Positions 1 to 9,515 are shown, counted from the first letter of the stretch. The stretch is DNA of 64,000 bases from Verrucomicrobiaceae bacterium (GCA_019694165.1 JAIBCL010000004.1:124001-188000); one strand, 5' to 3'. Notes: a model not told the origin generated them from the letters alone. Program-made: numbers and translations.

Positions 1-567
1 GGCCTGCCGCATCCTGGCGTCAAAGCGCTCGCGCAGCACACCGGCGACGCCGCCACGCTGTTCGTCGCGCTCACCGATGGCAAGAACGAGTCCGGCGGCA
101 TCTATCGCAGCACGAATCGCGGCGCGCACTGGCAACGCATCGGCGGAGACTTCGCATGCGCTGATCCGCAGATGCTCATCACCTGTCCATCCGACCCGCA
201 GCGCCTCTACCTCGCCTCGCGCACGAAGTTCACCAAAGAACACAAGCTCCACCAAGGAGGCATCTTCACCTCGCACGATGGCGGTGCGACATGGGAGCGC
301 ATTCTCGAAGATCGCTTCATCACCGCTCTGGCCGTTGACCCAAAGGACGCGAACCTCCTTTACGTCGGCGGCATGGATCATCCGTATCACGACGAAGCGC
401 TGGGCAGCGGTGTCCAACGCACACGCGATGGAGGCAAGAGCTGGGAATCGCTCAACACGCCCGCGCTCACCTGCACGAAGATCGCCTCCATCACGCTTGA
501 TCCGCACAACTCCCAGCGCCTCTGCGTCAGCACATCGGGGAACGGGATGTTTGTGTGGGAAGAGTGA
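1..567 (+). CDS. BNR-repeat beta-propeller protein (sortilin/glycosidase type), 3' end only
   Basis: The frame is open from the first base, so the 5' part lies outside the window; 188 residues remain. Three BNR-type blades are visible, each with an S/T-x-D/N-x-G-x-x-W core: YRSTNRGAHW, FTSHDGGATW and QRTRDGGKSW. This spacing is typical of the VPS10/sortilin-like and exo-alpha-sialidase-like propellers that PVC bacteria export in large numbers. The end, FVWEE, closes a last blade. Substrate and enzymatic role cannot be read from this fragment. It converges with the DUF1501 gene on the other strand. Confidence 0.75.
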   Translation, partial: GLPHPGVKALAQHTGDAATLFVALTDGKNESGGIYRSTNRGAHWQRIGGDFACADPQMLITCPSDPQRLYLASRTKFTKEHKLHQGGIFTSHDGGATWERILEDRFITALAVDPKDANLLYVGGMDHPYHDEALGSGVQRTRDGGKSWESLNTPALTCTKIASITLDPHNSQRLCVSTSGNGMFVWEE

Positions 568-693
568 ATTCTCCGAACCGCTGCGTCGGAGCGAGGCGCT
601 GCTTAGGCAATATCGTCGCTTCGACCAGCATCGCGGCAGATTTGATGGGTCGGCGGCCCACAGCGTCCAAAGGGGCAGCAACAGCCTGGTCCG

Positions 694-712
694 AGCCGGC
701 TTCGTGCCGGCT
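694..712. terminator. hairpin between convergent genes
   Basis: AGCCGGC-TTCGT-GCCGGCT forms a perfect 7-bp stem with a 5-nt loop. It lies between the end of the BNR gene and the end of the convergent DUF1501 gene, where a bidirectional terminator would be expected. There is no clear T tract on either strand, so this is only a candidate. Confidence 0.35.
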
Positions 713-733
713 GTTCGACGACCGGTTGCGAGA

Positions 734-2104
734 TCAGGCGAGGACGGATTTGGCGACGCTGCCGTGCCCGTCGGTCAGGCGGAAATCGCGGCCGGCATGA
801 TGGAAAACAAGGCGCTCGTGATCGATGCCGAGAAGGTACAGCACTGTGGCGTGCCAGTCGTGGATGTGCATGGGACTCTCCACCGCTGCGTAGCCGTAGT
901 CATCGGTCCTGCCGTAGGTCAGGCCGCCCTTCACACCGCCGCCGGCCATCCACATCGTGAAGCCGCGGCCGTTGTGATCGCGGCCATCATTGCCCTGGCT
1001 GTGCGGTGTGCGGCCGAATTCGCCGCCCCAGATGACCAGGGTGTCTTCAAGAAGGCCGCGCCCTTTCAAATCGGCCAGCAAGCCGGCGACGGGCCGGTCC
1101 ATCGACGCGCAGTTCTTCGTGAGTCCGGCGGCGAGCTGGCGGTGATGGTCCCAGTCACCATGCGTGAGCTGAACGAAACGCACGCCTGTCTCCACGAGCT
1201 TCCGTGCGAGGAGGCACTGGCGGCCGAAGCTGTCGGTGACTTTTTCTCCAATGCCGTAAAGCCGCCGCGTGGCCTCGCTCTCGCGCGCGAGGTCCATCAC
1301 GAGAGGCGCCTCGCGCTGCATCTTGAAGGCCAGCTCCGCCGACTCGATGACGCCTTCGATCTCGGGGTTTACCACGTCCTTGCGCAGCCGCGACGCATTC
1401 AGGCGCTGAATGAAATCGAGCTGCGCGCGCTGCTCGTCCCGCGTCCGGCGCGCGTTGCGGATGTCGGCCATGCCGGCATCCGTATCGCCGCTGATCACGG
1501 TGCCCTGGCAGATGGCGGGGAGAAAGGCGCTGCTGTAATTGCGCGCACCGCCGTTTTGCGCGGACGGCGCGATGCTGATGAAGCCGGGCAGGTTTTCGTT
1601 TTCCGTGCCGATTCCATACTGCAGCCAGGCTCCCATCGACGGCCGAACGAACTGAGTGACGCCGGTATGCAGTTGCAACACCGCCTGCGGATGCGCGGGC
1701 TGGTCGGTCTGCATGGAGTTGATGAGGCAGATGTCGTCAGCATGGCGCGCAATGCCAGGCAGAAGCTCGGACATCCACATGCCGCCGTCACCATGCCGCG
1801 CGAACTTCCAAGGCGAGCCGTTGAGCACAAACCTGCCCGTGCCGTTCCCCATCGTGCCCGGCGGAGCCTCCCTGCCTGTGTCAGCGTGCAGACGCGGCTT
1901 GTGATCGAAAAGGTCAACATGCGACGGACCGCCGGCCATGCAGAGGAAGATGACGCGCCGCGCCCGCGGTGGAAAGTGCGCGGGCTTCACCGCAAGCGGC
2001 GAGCCTACGGCCAGCGTCCGCCCGCGCGCGAGCGCGCAAAAGGCCAGCCAGCCGAATCCATTGGCCGTGGTTTGAAGGGCCTCCCTGCGGCTGATCGAGC
2101 GCAT
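734..2104 (-). CDS. DUF1501 domain-containing exported protein (copy 1)
   Basis: 456 residues. The N-terminus carries a TAT-like signal (SRREALQTTANGFG). Family landmarks follow: MAGGPSHVDLFDHKP near residue 55, a THGDWDHH segment, and GGEFGRTPHSQGNDGRDHN near residue 355, which resembles the metal-binding part of the alkaline phosphatase/sulfatase fold. DUF1501 proteins are almost always encoded beside DUF1549/DUF1553 proteins in Planctomycetes and Verrucomicrobia; their biochemical role is unproven, though exported polysaccharide breakdown is often proposed. The upstream DUF1553 gene ends 10 bp before this start, so the two are surely cotranscribed. The protein is a paralogue of the one at 4327-5754. 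Confidence 0.9.
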   Translation of the reverse strand: MRSISRREALQTTANGFGWLAFCALARGRTLAVGSPLAVKPAHFPPRARRVIFLCMAGGPSHVDLFDHKPRLHADTGREAPPGTMGNGTGRFVLNGSPWKFARHGDGGMWMSELLPGIARHADDICLINSMQTDQPAHPQAVLQLHTGVTQFVRPSMGAWLQYGIGTENENLPGFISIAPSAQNGGARNYSSAFLPAICQGTVISGDTDAGMADIRNARRTRDEQRAQLDFIQRLNASRLRKDVVNPEIEGVIESAELAFKMQREAPLVMDLARESEATRRLYGIGEKVTDSFGRQCLLARKLVETGVRFVQLTHGDWDHHRQLAAGLTKNCASMDRPVAGLLADLKGRGLLEDTLVIWGGEFGRTPHSQGNDGRDHNGRGFTMWMAGGGVKGGLTYGRTDDYGYAAVESPMHIHDWHATVLYLLGIDHERLVFHHAGRDFRLTDGHGSVAKSVLA

Positions 2105-2114
2105 CGTCTTCTCC

Positions 2115-4184
2115 TCAGTTCAGATACCGAAACTCACCGCACGCGAAAAGCGCCTCGCAATACGCAGCCAGCACCGCGCGCGAAGATGCACGAGGCATGA
2201 GCGCCGTGAGGTGCGCGATGAATTCCGTGATGGACTCCCGCTCGTCCGCATCCGGCGGGCGGGAGAGCGCCTGCGCAAACGCACGCAGCGCCTGCTGTCG
2301 GGAAGTGCCGCCGTGCTGCTCCATCCTCACGGCAAAGGCGTCAGCCTGGCATTGCACGAAATCGTCATTCATCAGGAAGAGGCTCTGCGCGGGCACATTT
2401 GTCACCGTACGCCGGCCGGTGACGACGGCAGGATCGGGAAAATCAAAACACCCGAGACCGTGCCGTGCCTGGCCGCGGACGACGGGCAGGTACACGGCAC
2501 GATGCAGGTGCGGCGTACCGGCCAGCACACGCGCGAGATCGTCAGCGCCGGAGCGGCTCTCGCGCAGCAGCGCCACAGGCGAGCCGGCGGGCGGCTGCGC
2601 GATGAGCGTGCCGCTCACCGCGAGGATCGCATCGCGCACGCTTTCCGCATCGAGCCGCCGGCGATTCATGCGCCAGAGGAGTTCATTGTCGGGATCGACA
2701 GCGGCGCACGCCGCATCGTGGCAGGTGCTCATCTGATAAGCGCGGCTGAGCATGATCTCGCGGACCAACTGCTTCACGGACCAGCCGTGCTCGATGAACC
2801 GGAGCGCGAGAAAATCCAGCAGCTCAGGGTGAGAGGGCCGCGCGCCCATGCGCCCGAAGTCATCCGGCGTGGCGACGATGCCGCGGCCAAACAGGTGCGC
2901 CCAGACGCGGTTCACCATCACGCGCGCGGTGAGTGGATTGTCTTTCGAAGCGATGCACTCCGCGAGTTCGCGCCGGCCGCTGCCCTCGCGGATGACGGGC
3001 ATCCGCGCGCCGGTGAGCGCGCGCACGAAGCCGCGCGGCACGCGTCCAGCGGGCTGCGTGACATCACCGCGCACGAGCAGGCGTGCGTCCGCCGGCATGT
3101 CGCGCTCCAGCGTGGCCATCAGCAGCGTCCGCGGGAGGCCGTTGTCATCGTAGAGACTGCGCTCGGCCCTGGCGAAGCTGGCTTCTTCACGCGTGAAGCG
3201 TGCCGTGAAGCGATCCGTCTGGCGACTGAACGACGCGGCGATCTCCGCGCGCTTCGTCTCGGCGACCCTGCGGTCGAGCGCCATGATCACGTCGTGTGGC
3301 ACAGGGGCACGCGCGGAGGGCAGCCCGGCGGCCGGCGGCATCTCGACGAGGGAGGAATGGTTCCAGTTTTGGAGCTGGTAGCATGTGCCATAGAGCGGCT
3401 CGCTGCTGAGGAAAATGCCGGCGAGCGCGTAGTAGTCGCGCTGCGTGACGGGATCGTGCTTGTGATCGTGGCACCTGGCACACGCCACGGTGAGGGCGAG
3501 CATCGCCTGCGTGACGGTGTCGATCTGATCGTCCGCCACGTCGGAAAGGAACTTTTCGCGGTCCAGCTCGTCGTGCGCTTTTGGCCCGAGGGCGAGAAAT
3601 CCCGTGGCGCAGAGTTTCTCCGCCTGATCACGCGCATCGCGGCAGGGCAGCAGGTCGCCGGCGATCTGCTCGCGCACGAACTGGTCGTAGGGCTTGTCCG
3701 CATTGAACGATGCGATCACGTAGTCCCGATACCGCCAGGCCTCGGCGTAGAGGAAGTTCACGTTCATCCCGCTGGACTCCGCGTAGCGCGCCACATCGAG
3801 CCAGTGACGACCCCACTTCTCCCCAAAGCCCGGACTGGCGAGGAGGCGGTCGATGTACGCGGCGCGCTCGTCCCTGCTCAATGGCGGGGCCGCCATCTCC
3901 GAGGGTGCCGGCGGCAGGCCGGTGAGATCGAACGCCATGCGGCGCCGCAAGGTGGCCGCATCCGCGTCGGGAGCGGGCCGCAGGCCGCCCGCCCGCAACT
4001 TCGCGAGGATGAACCGATCAATGTCATTGCACGGCCAGTCGCTCGCGTCTGACGGTGGCGCGACACGTCGCAGCGGCTGGAATGACCACAGCGTCCCCGC
4101 GTCCATCGCACCATCCGTCCGTGCCTGCAGACACCACGGCAGGCCGGCAAGCCAGAGCGAAGCGATGACTGGTGCGGTTTTCAT
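2115..4184 (-). CDS. DUF1549/DUF1553 protein lacking the N-terminal cytochrome domain
   Basis: 689 residues from the ATG that opens a signal peptide (MKTAPVIASLWLAGLPWCLQA); upstream in-frame codons look non-coding. DUF1549 spans about residues 45-260, with RHWLDVARYAESSG and the conserved CARCHDHKHDP motif. DUF1553 spans about 400-660, with NPLTARVMVNRVWAHLFGRG and the NRRRLDAE motif. Unlike the paralogue at 5799-8306 it has no N-terminal CxxCH cytochrome module, so the mature chain starts almost directly with the WSFQPL segment. It forms an operon with the DUF1501 gene downstream. The family is PVC-specific and its enzymatic activity is not established. Confidence 0.88.
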   Translation of the reverse strand: MKTAPVIASLWLAGLPWCLQARTDGAMDAGTLWSFQPLRRVAPPSDASDWPCNDIDRFILAKLRAGGLRPAPDADAATLRRRMAFDLTGLPPAPSEMAAPPLSRDERAAYIDRLLASPGFGEKWGRHWLDVARYAESSGMNVNFLYAEAWRYRDYVIASFNADKPYDQFVREQIAGDLLPCRDARDQAEKLCATGFLALGPKAHDELDREKFLSDVADDQIDTVTQAMLALTVACARCHDHKHDPVTQRDYYALAGIFLSSEPLYGTCYQLQNWNHSSLVEMPPAAGLPSARAPVPHDVIMALDRRVAETKRAEIAASFSRQTDRFTARFTREEASFARAERSLYDDNGLPRTLLMATLERDMPADARLLVRGDVTQPAGRVPRGFVRALTGARMPVIREGSGRRELAECIASKDNPLTARVMVNRVWAHLFGRGIVATPDDFGRMGARPSHPELLDFLALRFIEHGWSVKQLVREIMLSRAYQMSTCHDAACAAVDPDNELLWRMNRRRLDAESVRDAILAVSGTLIAQPPAGSPVALLRESRSGADDLARVLAGTPHLHRAVYLPVVRGQARHGLGCFDFPDPAVVTGRRTVTNVPAQSLFLMNDDFVQCQADAFAVRMEQHGGTSRQQALRAFAQALSRPPDADERESITEFIAHLTALMPRASSRAVLAAYCEALFACGEFRYLN

Positions 4185-4291
4185 GGGCGGAATGCGCGCG
4201 AAGCAACCGCTCCGCCGCCGGCTTGTCAATCAACCGCAGCTTCACGGCCTGACGGACCTTGCAACGGACTGGTCACGCCTGCCCAAACCCG

Positions 4292-4320
4292 GTGCGGGCC
4301 GCCCGCCAGCGCGCCCGCAC
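4292..4320 (-). terminator. candidate hairpin after DUF1501 copy 2
   Basis: GTGCGGGC and GCCCGCAC form a perfect 8-bp stem with a 13-nt loop, just beyond the stop of the leftward DUF1501 gene at 4327 and before the next gene starts at 4184. The coding strand beyond it shows only a short T run (GGGTTTGGG). It could partly separate the two DUF1553/DUF1501 pairs. Confidence 0.3.
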
Positions 4321-4326
4321 TTCCAC

Positions 4327-5754
4327 TCACGCGACGATCTCCTTCGCCACCGTGCCATACACATCCGTGAGCCGGAAGTCACGGCCGGCGTAGCGGTACG
4401 TCAGCCGCTCGTGATCGAGTCCGAGGAGATGCAGCACCGTGGCGTGCCAGTCGTGGACGTGCATCTTGTTGTAGAGCGCCTCGTAGCCGTAGTCGTCGGT
4501 GATGCCGTAGTTCATGCCGCCCTTCACGCCGCCGCCGGCCATCCACATGGTGAAGCCCTTGTTGTTATGATCGCGGCCATCGTCGCCCTGGCTGTGCGGC
4601 GTGCGGCCAAACTCGCCGCCCCAGATCACGAGCGTGTCCTTGAGCAGGCCGCGCTGCTTGAGATCGGTCAGCAGGCCGGCGACCGGCTTGTCGATGGCAT
4701 CGCAATTTCGCTCGAGCGACGCCTTGAGATTGAAGTGGTGATCCCACGGGCCGTGAGTGACCTCGATGAAGCGCACGCCCGCCTCGACGAATTTCCGTGC
4801 CATGAGGCACTGCCGGGCGAAGGCGCCCGTGTTCTGGCCGTCGATGCCGTAGAGCGCCTTCGTCGCAGCGCTCTCCTTGCCGAGGTCCATCACCTTCGGC
4901 ACCTCCGCCTGCATGCGGAATGCGAGTTCATAGGACTCGATCACGCCCTCGACTTCCGGACTGACGCCTCCGTCAAGGCTCATGCGCGACCTGTTGAGCG
5001 CCTGCACCAGATCGAGCTGCGTACGCTGCGCGTCGGTGGAGTAGCGGTTGTTCTTGATGTTCGAGACGCTCGCCTGCTCCATGCCGGCGTAGCGACGGAT
5101 GTTTCCGCCACCACCGCCGGGCAGCGCTGGACCGCCGACCTTCGTGCCCTGATAAATCGCCGGCAGAAAAGCGCTGCCATACGTGCGCGTGGCATTGCCC
5201 GGCGGATTGAGTGTGATGAACCCGGGCAGGTTTTGATTCATCGTACCGAGTCCGTAAAGCGTCCACGCACCGAGCGACGGCCGCACGAATTGCGTGGTGC
5301 CCGTGTGAAGCTGCGAGAAAGCCTGCGGATGCGCCGGCAGGTCGGTGGCCATCGAATTGAGGATGCACAGTTCGTCGGCGTGCTTCGCCAGTTCTGGGAA
5401 CAGCTCGGAAATGTAGAGACCGCTGCGCCCGTGTCTGCCGAACTTCCATGGCGAAGCCATCAGCTTCGTCTGACCGTAACGTCCCGCAACGGACGGCGCG
5501 GCCTTGCCGGAATCCGCGGCGAGCTTTGGCTTGTAATCGAAGGTGTCCACATGCGAAGGGCCGCCCTGCATGCACAGGAAGATCACATGCTTTGCGCGCT
5601 GCGGCAGCGGAGGCGTTTTGGGTGCCAAAGGTCCGGCGGGTTCAGCAGCGGCGCGCAATGCCTGCTCCCGGGCCAGTGCGGCGAAAGCAAGGTAGCCGAA
5701 TCCGTTTGAAGTCGTCTTCAGGAAGTCACGGCGATTGAAGGAGGGCGTGTTCAT
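4327..5754 (-). CDS. DUF1501 domain-containing exported protein (copy 2)
   Basis: 475 residues beginning MNTPSFNRRDFLKTTSNGFG, a TAT-type RR-x-F-L-K signal. The start is fixed by this signal. Landmarks are MQGGPSHVDTFDYKPKL, FIEVTHGPWDHHFNL and GGEFGRTPHSQGDDGRDHN, in the same order as copy 1 but with a longer glycine-rich stretch (GGPALPGGGGGNIRRY) in the middle. It follows its DUF1549/DUF1553 partner by 44 bp and is followed 142 bp later by the second pair. The arrangement suggests a tandem duplication of a two-gene unit. The role in exported polysaccharide processing is inference from family context. Confidence 0.9.
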   Translation of the reverse strand: MNTPSFNRRDFLKTTSNGFGYLAFAALAREQALRAAAEPAGPLAPKTPPLPQRAKHVIFLCMQGGPSHVDTFDYKPKLAADSGKAAPSVAGRYGQTKLMASPWKFGRHGRSGLYISELFPELAKHADELCILNSMATDLPAHPQAFSQLHTGTTQFVRPSLGAWTLYGLGTMNQNLPGFITLNPPGNATRTYGSAFLPAIYQGTKVGGPALPGGGGGNIRRYAGMEQASVSNIKNNRYSTDAQRTQLDLVQALNRSRMSLDGGVSPEVEGVIESYELAFRMQAEVPKVMDLGKESAATKALYGIDGQNTGAFARQCLMARKFVEAGVRFIEVTHGPWDHHFNLKASLERNCDAIDKPVAGLLTDLKQRGLLKDTLVIWGGEFGRTPHSQGDDGRDHNNKGFTMWMAGGGVKGGMNYGITDDYGYEALYNKMHVHDWHATVLHLLGLDHERLTYRYAGRDFRLTDVYGTVAKEIVA

Positions 5755-5798
5755 GATGCGAGGAAGTTCTTGTGTCGTTGAGGCTGCGTGGCGATGAA

Positions 5799-8306
5799 TC
5801 AGTTGAGGTATCGAAACTCCGCCGAGGCCATCAGGCTCTGGCAGAAGGCCGACAGCGCGGCGTATTGCACCTTGTCCTTCGGAGTGCCGCTTTGTGCCGC
5901 CTGGTCGGGAAACTTGTTCCAAAAGTTGCGGATCGCCGTCAGTTCGGCGTCGGTGGGATTTCGACTGAAGGCCAGCATGTAGGCGGCCTTGAGCTTGTCG
6001 AGCGGAGCGCCCTCCATCTTCGCTATGCGCGCTGCGAAGGCGTCGGCGGCGCCCTGCGCCTGGCTGTTGTTCATGAGGAACAGGCTTTGCGAGGAGACAT
6101 TCGTCGTGTCGCGGTCGCCATTCACCAGGCTCGCATCGGGGAAATCGAATACGGAGAGGAACTCGGGTATCTGGTCGCGCACGATTGGCAGAAAAATGGA
6201 GCGGCAGGTCAAGGGCTTCGAGCTGACTTCCCGGTAAAGCGCAGTGAGTCCTTCCCTGCCCTCGCCCGCACGGGCGACGGGCGAGCCATCGACGGGATAA
6301 AGATTCAGCGCACCGCTCACAGCGAGCATGGCATCGCGGATGGCCTCGGCGTCGAGCCGGCGCTGGTTCATGCGCCAGTGGAACTTGTTGTCGGGATCGA
6401 CCGCGTAGTTTGCGGCATCGTGCGCGGAGCCGGACTGGTAGGCGCGGCTCATCATGATGCTGCGGATGAGTTTCTTCACCGACCAGCCGTTTTCCATGAA
6501 GGTGACGGCCAGATGGTCGAGCAACTCGGGATGCGTGGGCTTCTGGCCCATGAAGCCGAAGTTGTCCGGGGTCGGCACGATGCCGCTGCCCATGAGCTTG
6601 AGCCACACCCGGTTGGCCATCACCCGGGCGGTGAGCGGATTGTCTTTCGAAGCGATCCAATAGGCGAGATCAAGCCGGCCGCTGCCCCGGCTGATGTTCA
6701 GCGGCTCACCCTTGGCACAGAGCACTTCGACGAGGCCGCGCGGCACCACTTCGGCGGGCTGCTTGATGTCGCCGCGCACGAGTATCGGACTGTCGATCGG
6801 GCGGTCGCGATCGAGCACGCCCATCGCGAGCGCGCGCGGTGTGCCGTCTTCGTAAAATTGATCGAGATCAGCCCTGACCGTCTCCGCACGATCCAAAGTG
6901 CCGCGGATGCGGAGGAAGGCGGAGACGCCGGCCTTGTCGCGTTCCTTGGTGCGCATGGACCGGACCTCGCTCTCGGCTTCCCGCGCGGCTTTGTCAGCCT
7001 CTTCATACTTGCGTTTCAGCGCCGCAAATTCAGCGGACGAAATCTTCGCCAGCGCGGCGGGCTGCGCCGCCTCACGGCCCAGGTCGATCAGGGTGGACGT
7101 GTTGTTGTTCTGCACGCCTTTGTAGGTGCCGAACAAGGTGTCGCTGCTCAGGAAGATGCCGGCCAGCGCGTAGTAGTCGCGCTGCGCGACCGGGTCGAAC
7201 TTGTGATCGTGACAGCGCGCGCAGGCGAGGGTGAGGCCGAGCATGGACTGCGACATGGCGTCGATCTGTTCGTCCACCATGTCCATGATGAACTGGCGCT
7301 TGTCGCGGTTGTTGTGCCCTTTGGCACCGATGGCGAGGAAGCCGGTGGCCACGATCTTCTGCGCCTGATCGCGCTTGTCGTCGAACTGCAGCAGGTCGCC
7401 GGCGATCTGCTCCTTGAGGAACAGGTCGTAGGGCTTGTCCTTCTCGAACGATTCGATGACGTAGTCGCGATACCGCCACGCCTCCGGGTAGAGGACGTTC
7501 ACTTCCTTCCCGCTCGACTCGGCGTAACGCGCCACGTCGAGCCAGTGCCGGGCCCATTTTTCTCCGTAGCGATCGGAGTCGAGATACATGTCGATCACCC
7601 GCTTGACCGCGTCGGGCGACTGGTCGGCGACGAATGCCTTCACGTCGTCCGGCGTCGGAGGCAGTCCGGTAAGGTCGAAGGCAATGCGGCGGATGAGCGT
7701 GGGCCGGTCCGCATCCTTCACGGGATGCAGGCCGTTCGCCTCCATGCCGGCGAGTATGAATCTGTCGATGTCCGTCCTGGCCCAGCCTTCCGTCTTCACC
7801 TCCGGGGGCGCCTTCTTCACCGGCTTCTGGAAGGCCCAGTGCTTCCGGCCTTGGTCCATGTCGATCACGCGCTTGCCGCCGCCTGCGGCGGCCACCTTTG
7901 TCTCGCGCGGATCGGGCGCGCCCATCTCGATCCATTTCTTGAAGTTTGCGATCACCTCGGCGGGCAGCTTCTGCTTCGGCGGCATCTTCTTGTCATCGTC
8001 CTCCCAGAGGATCGCCTCCCAGATCGAACTCTCCGCCAGCTTCCCCGGCGTCACTCCCGGCTGCCCCGACTCACCGCCGAGGCGCAATCCGTGCTTCGTA
8101 TCGAGCGTCAGTCCGCCCTTCACCTTCGATGCCTCCGCCGAGTGACATTTGTAGCACTGCTGCACCAGCACGGGCCGGATGTTCTTTTCAAAGAACGCGA
8201 GCTGGTCCGGCGCGATGGCGGCTTGCGAAGCGGCCTCGGCCGCACCATGCACGAGGCGGGCGGTGGCGATGAAGATCGCGGCTAGGACGGGGGCGGTCGG
8301 TTTCAT
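5799..8306 (-). CDS. PSD1-type protein: cytochrome-like domain + DUF1549 + DUF1553
   Basis: 835 residues from MKPTAPVLAAIFIATA, a clear signal peptide; the ATG eight codons upstream is less likely. Module order: planctomycete cytochrome C-like domain with CYKCH at residues 51-55 and a KKMPPK segment that could supply the distal haem ligand; DUF1549 (about 160-380) with RHWLDVARYAESSG and CARCHDHKFDP; DUF1553 (about 540-800) with ASKDNPLTARVMANRVW and the NQRRLDAEAIRDA motif. This is the full-length PVC architecture, thought to act outside the cytoplasmic membrane. It heads the leftward block and is followed by its DUF1501 partner. Confidence 0.92.
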   Translation of the reverse strand: MKPTAPVLAAIFIATARLVHGAAEAASQAAIAPDQLAFFEKNIRPVLVQQCYKCHSAEASKVKGGLTLDTKHGLRLGGESGQPGVTPGKLAESSIWEAILWEDDDKKMPPKQKLPAEVIANFKKWIEMGAPDPRETKVAAAGGGKRVIDMDQGRKHWAFQKPVKKAPPEVKTEGWARTDIDRFILAGMEANGLHPVKDADRPTLIRRIAFDLTGLPPTPDDVKAFVADQSPDAVKRVIDMYLDSDRYGEKWARHWLDVARYAESSGKEVNVLYPEAWRYRDYVIESFEKDKPYDLFLKEQIAGDLLQFDDKRDQAQKIVATGFLAIGAKGHNNRDKRQFIMDMVDEQIDAMSQSMLGLTLACARCHDHKFDPVAQRDYYALAGIFLSSDTLFGTYKGVQNNNTSTLIDLGREAAQPAALAKISSAEFAALKRKYEEADKAAREAESEVRSMRTKERDKAGVSAFLRIRGTLDRAETVRADLDQFYEDGTPRALAMGVLDRDRPIDSPILVRGDIKQPAEVVPRGLVEVLCAKGEPLNISRGSGRLDLAYWIASKDNPLTARVMANRVWLKLMGSGIVPTPDNFGFMGQKPTHPELLDHLAVTFMENGWSVKKLIRSIMMSRAYQSGSAHDAANYAVDPDNKFHWRMNQRRLDAEAIRDAMLAVSGALNLYPVDGSPVARAGEGREGLTALYREVSSKPLTCRSIFLPIVRDQIPEFLSVFDFPDASLVNGDRDTTNVSSQSLFLMNNSQAQGAADAFAARIAKMEGAPLDKLKAAYMLAFSRNPTDAELTAIRNFWNKFPDQAAQSGTPKDKVQYAALSAFCQSLMASAEFRYLN

Positions 8307-8610
8307 ATCGTCGGGCTTTAACGCCCGCACGCCGTATTGGTTTCACAATGTCCGGCGATGAGCCGCCTGGCAGGCTGCTGGAAAATGAACGTGTCGCAAC
8401 TTCGAGCGGGGCGGCACGGAAACACTCAAGCGGCCGCCGACCTGCGCGTGGCAGCCTTGCCGTCGCGGCCTGCGGGGCGGGGTGCCGGGTTCGAAATTGG
8501 CCGCTGGCAGCGCGGCGCGGGGCAAAACTTGTCCAATGCGCCATCTTCCGGCGGCCGGAGAAGTTTGCCGGTTGCCGCCGCGATGCTGCTCCGGAATAAT
8601 CACGCCCCAT
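8307..8610. other. divergent intergenic region
   Basis: 304 bp separate the leftward PSD1 gene from the rightward barrel protein. Neither strand shows a credible gene. The right end carries a promoter-like TTGCCG-N17-AATAAT for the rightward gene (8572-8600). A short CGGGC-GTTAAA-GCCCG hairpin lies in what would be the 5' leader of the PSD1 gene. Nothing else is recognisable. Confidence 0.6.
8572..8600 (+). promoter_or_regulatory. putative sigma70-type promoter of the barrel-protein gene
   Basis: TTGCCG, a 17-nt spacer and AATAAT. The start codon lies only 10 nt beyond the -10 element, which would leave a leader of a few nucleotides, as at several other genes in this window. Confidence 0.45.
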
Positions 8611-9489
8611 ATGTTCTGCATCCCTTCATTCCTCCGCCGACCGCTCGTGCTCGCAGCCGTGACTTTGCCCGCCCTGATCTCCGTGCGTGGCGATGAGCCG
8701 CCGGTCGTCGGGGGTGTCGAGGCCGTGGGCTACACGTCGATCGACGCGCCCACCGGCGCCTACAATCAGCCCGGCTGGGTGCAGCGCCGCCCATTCAGCA
8801 CCACGCGCGTGCACATCCAGCGGAACCCGGGCGAGGTCAGCATCGAGCAATGGGTGCGCGCGCGTGAGGACGATGGCGAGTGGAAGTTCCGCTTTCAGGA
8901 GGAGATCGAGTTCGGACTGCCCGGGCGCATCCAGCTCGACTTCTATTACGACTGGACCGTCGAGGACTCGAAGGCGGAGCATCTCGACTTCGCAGGTGAA
9001 ATCCGCTGGGCGCCCGCTGACTGGGGCGTCATCCCGCTCAATCCCGCGTTCTATCTCGAGTACAAAGTCACCGACCCCTCGCGCGGCGGCGACGTGATCG
9101 AGCCGAAGCTGCTGCTCGGCGAGGATTTCGGCAACGGCTGGCACTGGGGCCTGAACGGCGTGTATGAGCGCGAGCTGCAAGGTGAAAAGGCCGAGGAAAT
9201 CGCCATCACCCAGGCGATCAGCAAGACCATCAGCGAGTCGCTCTCCCTCGGTATCGAAATGGCGTGGAAGCGCGAGACCGTGGACGGTGCGCGGAACGAT
9301 CCGGAGCACAAATTCATCATCGGTCCGCAGCTCCAATGGCGGCCCACGAAGAACATGCACATCGACCTCGCCGCGCTCGCCGGCTGCACGACGGACTCGC
9401 CCGACTTCGAGGGCTGGCTCATCGTCGGCTACGATTTCGGCGGGCCGGAGAAGAAGACTGGAAACATGCCCGTGTCCGGGCGGCGTTGA
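8611..9489 (+). CDS. outer-membrane beta-barrel-like exported protein
   Basis: 292 residues from the ATG that opens a signal peptide (MFCIPSFLRRPLVLAAVTLPALISVRG). The mature part alternates short amphipathic strands and turns, for example FRFQEEIEFGLPGRIQLDFYY, HWGLNGVYERELQ and LSLGIEMAWKRE, and ends in WLIVGYDFGG, as expected for an outer-membrane barrel of about 12 strands. No specific family is recognised; proteins of this look are often called transporter-like or hypothetical in PVC genomes. The TonB-like gene starts 26 bp downstream, so the two may be cotranscribed. Confidence 0.75.
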   Translation: MFCIPSFLRRPLVLAAVTLPALISVRGDEPPVVGGVEAVGYTSIDAPTGAYNQPGWVQRRPFSTTRVHIQRNPGEVSIEQWVRAREDDGEWKFRFQEEIEFGLPGRIQLDFYYDWTVEDSKAEHLDFAGEIRWAPADWGVIPLNPAFYLEYKVTDPSRGGDVIEPKLLLGEDFGNGWHWGLNGVYERELQGEKAEEIAITQAISKTISESLSLGIEMAWKRETVDGARNDPEHKFIIGPQLQWRPTKNMHIDLAALAGCTTDSPDFEGWLIVGYDFGGPEKKTGNMPVSGRR

Positions 9490-9515
9490 CGCCGAAGCAG
9501 CGGTGATCAGGCGAA

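Noticed and set aside
77..2200. Long rightward frame across the BNR and DUF1501 genes
   Set aside because: It runs out of frame through the BNR gene and antisense to the DUF1501 gene; the Arg/Ala-rich translation is typical of a shadow.
5755..6660. N-terminal extension of the DUF1501 copy 2 frame by about 300 codons
   Set aside because: The extension overlaps the PSD1 gene in another frame and is Arg/His-rich; the TAT signal starting at 5754 marks the real start.
5772..8285. 837-codon frame antisense to the PSD1 gene
   Set aside because: The opposite strand encodes a full PSD1 protein with signal peptide and all motifs; this frame is its mirror.
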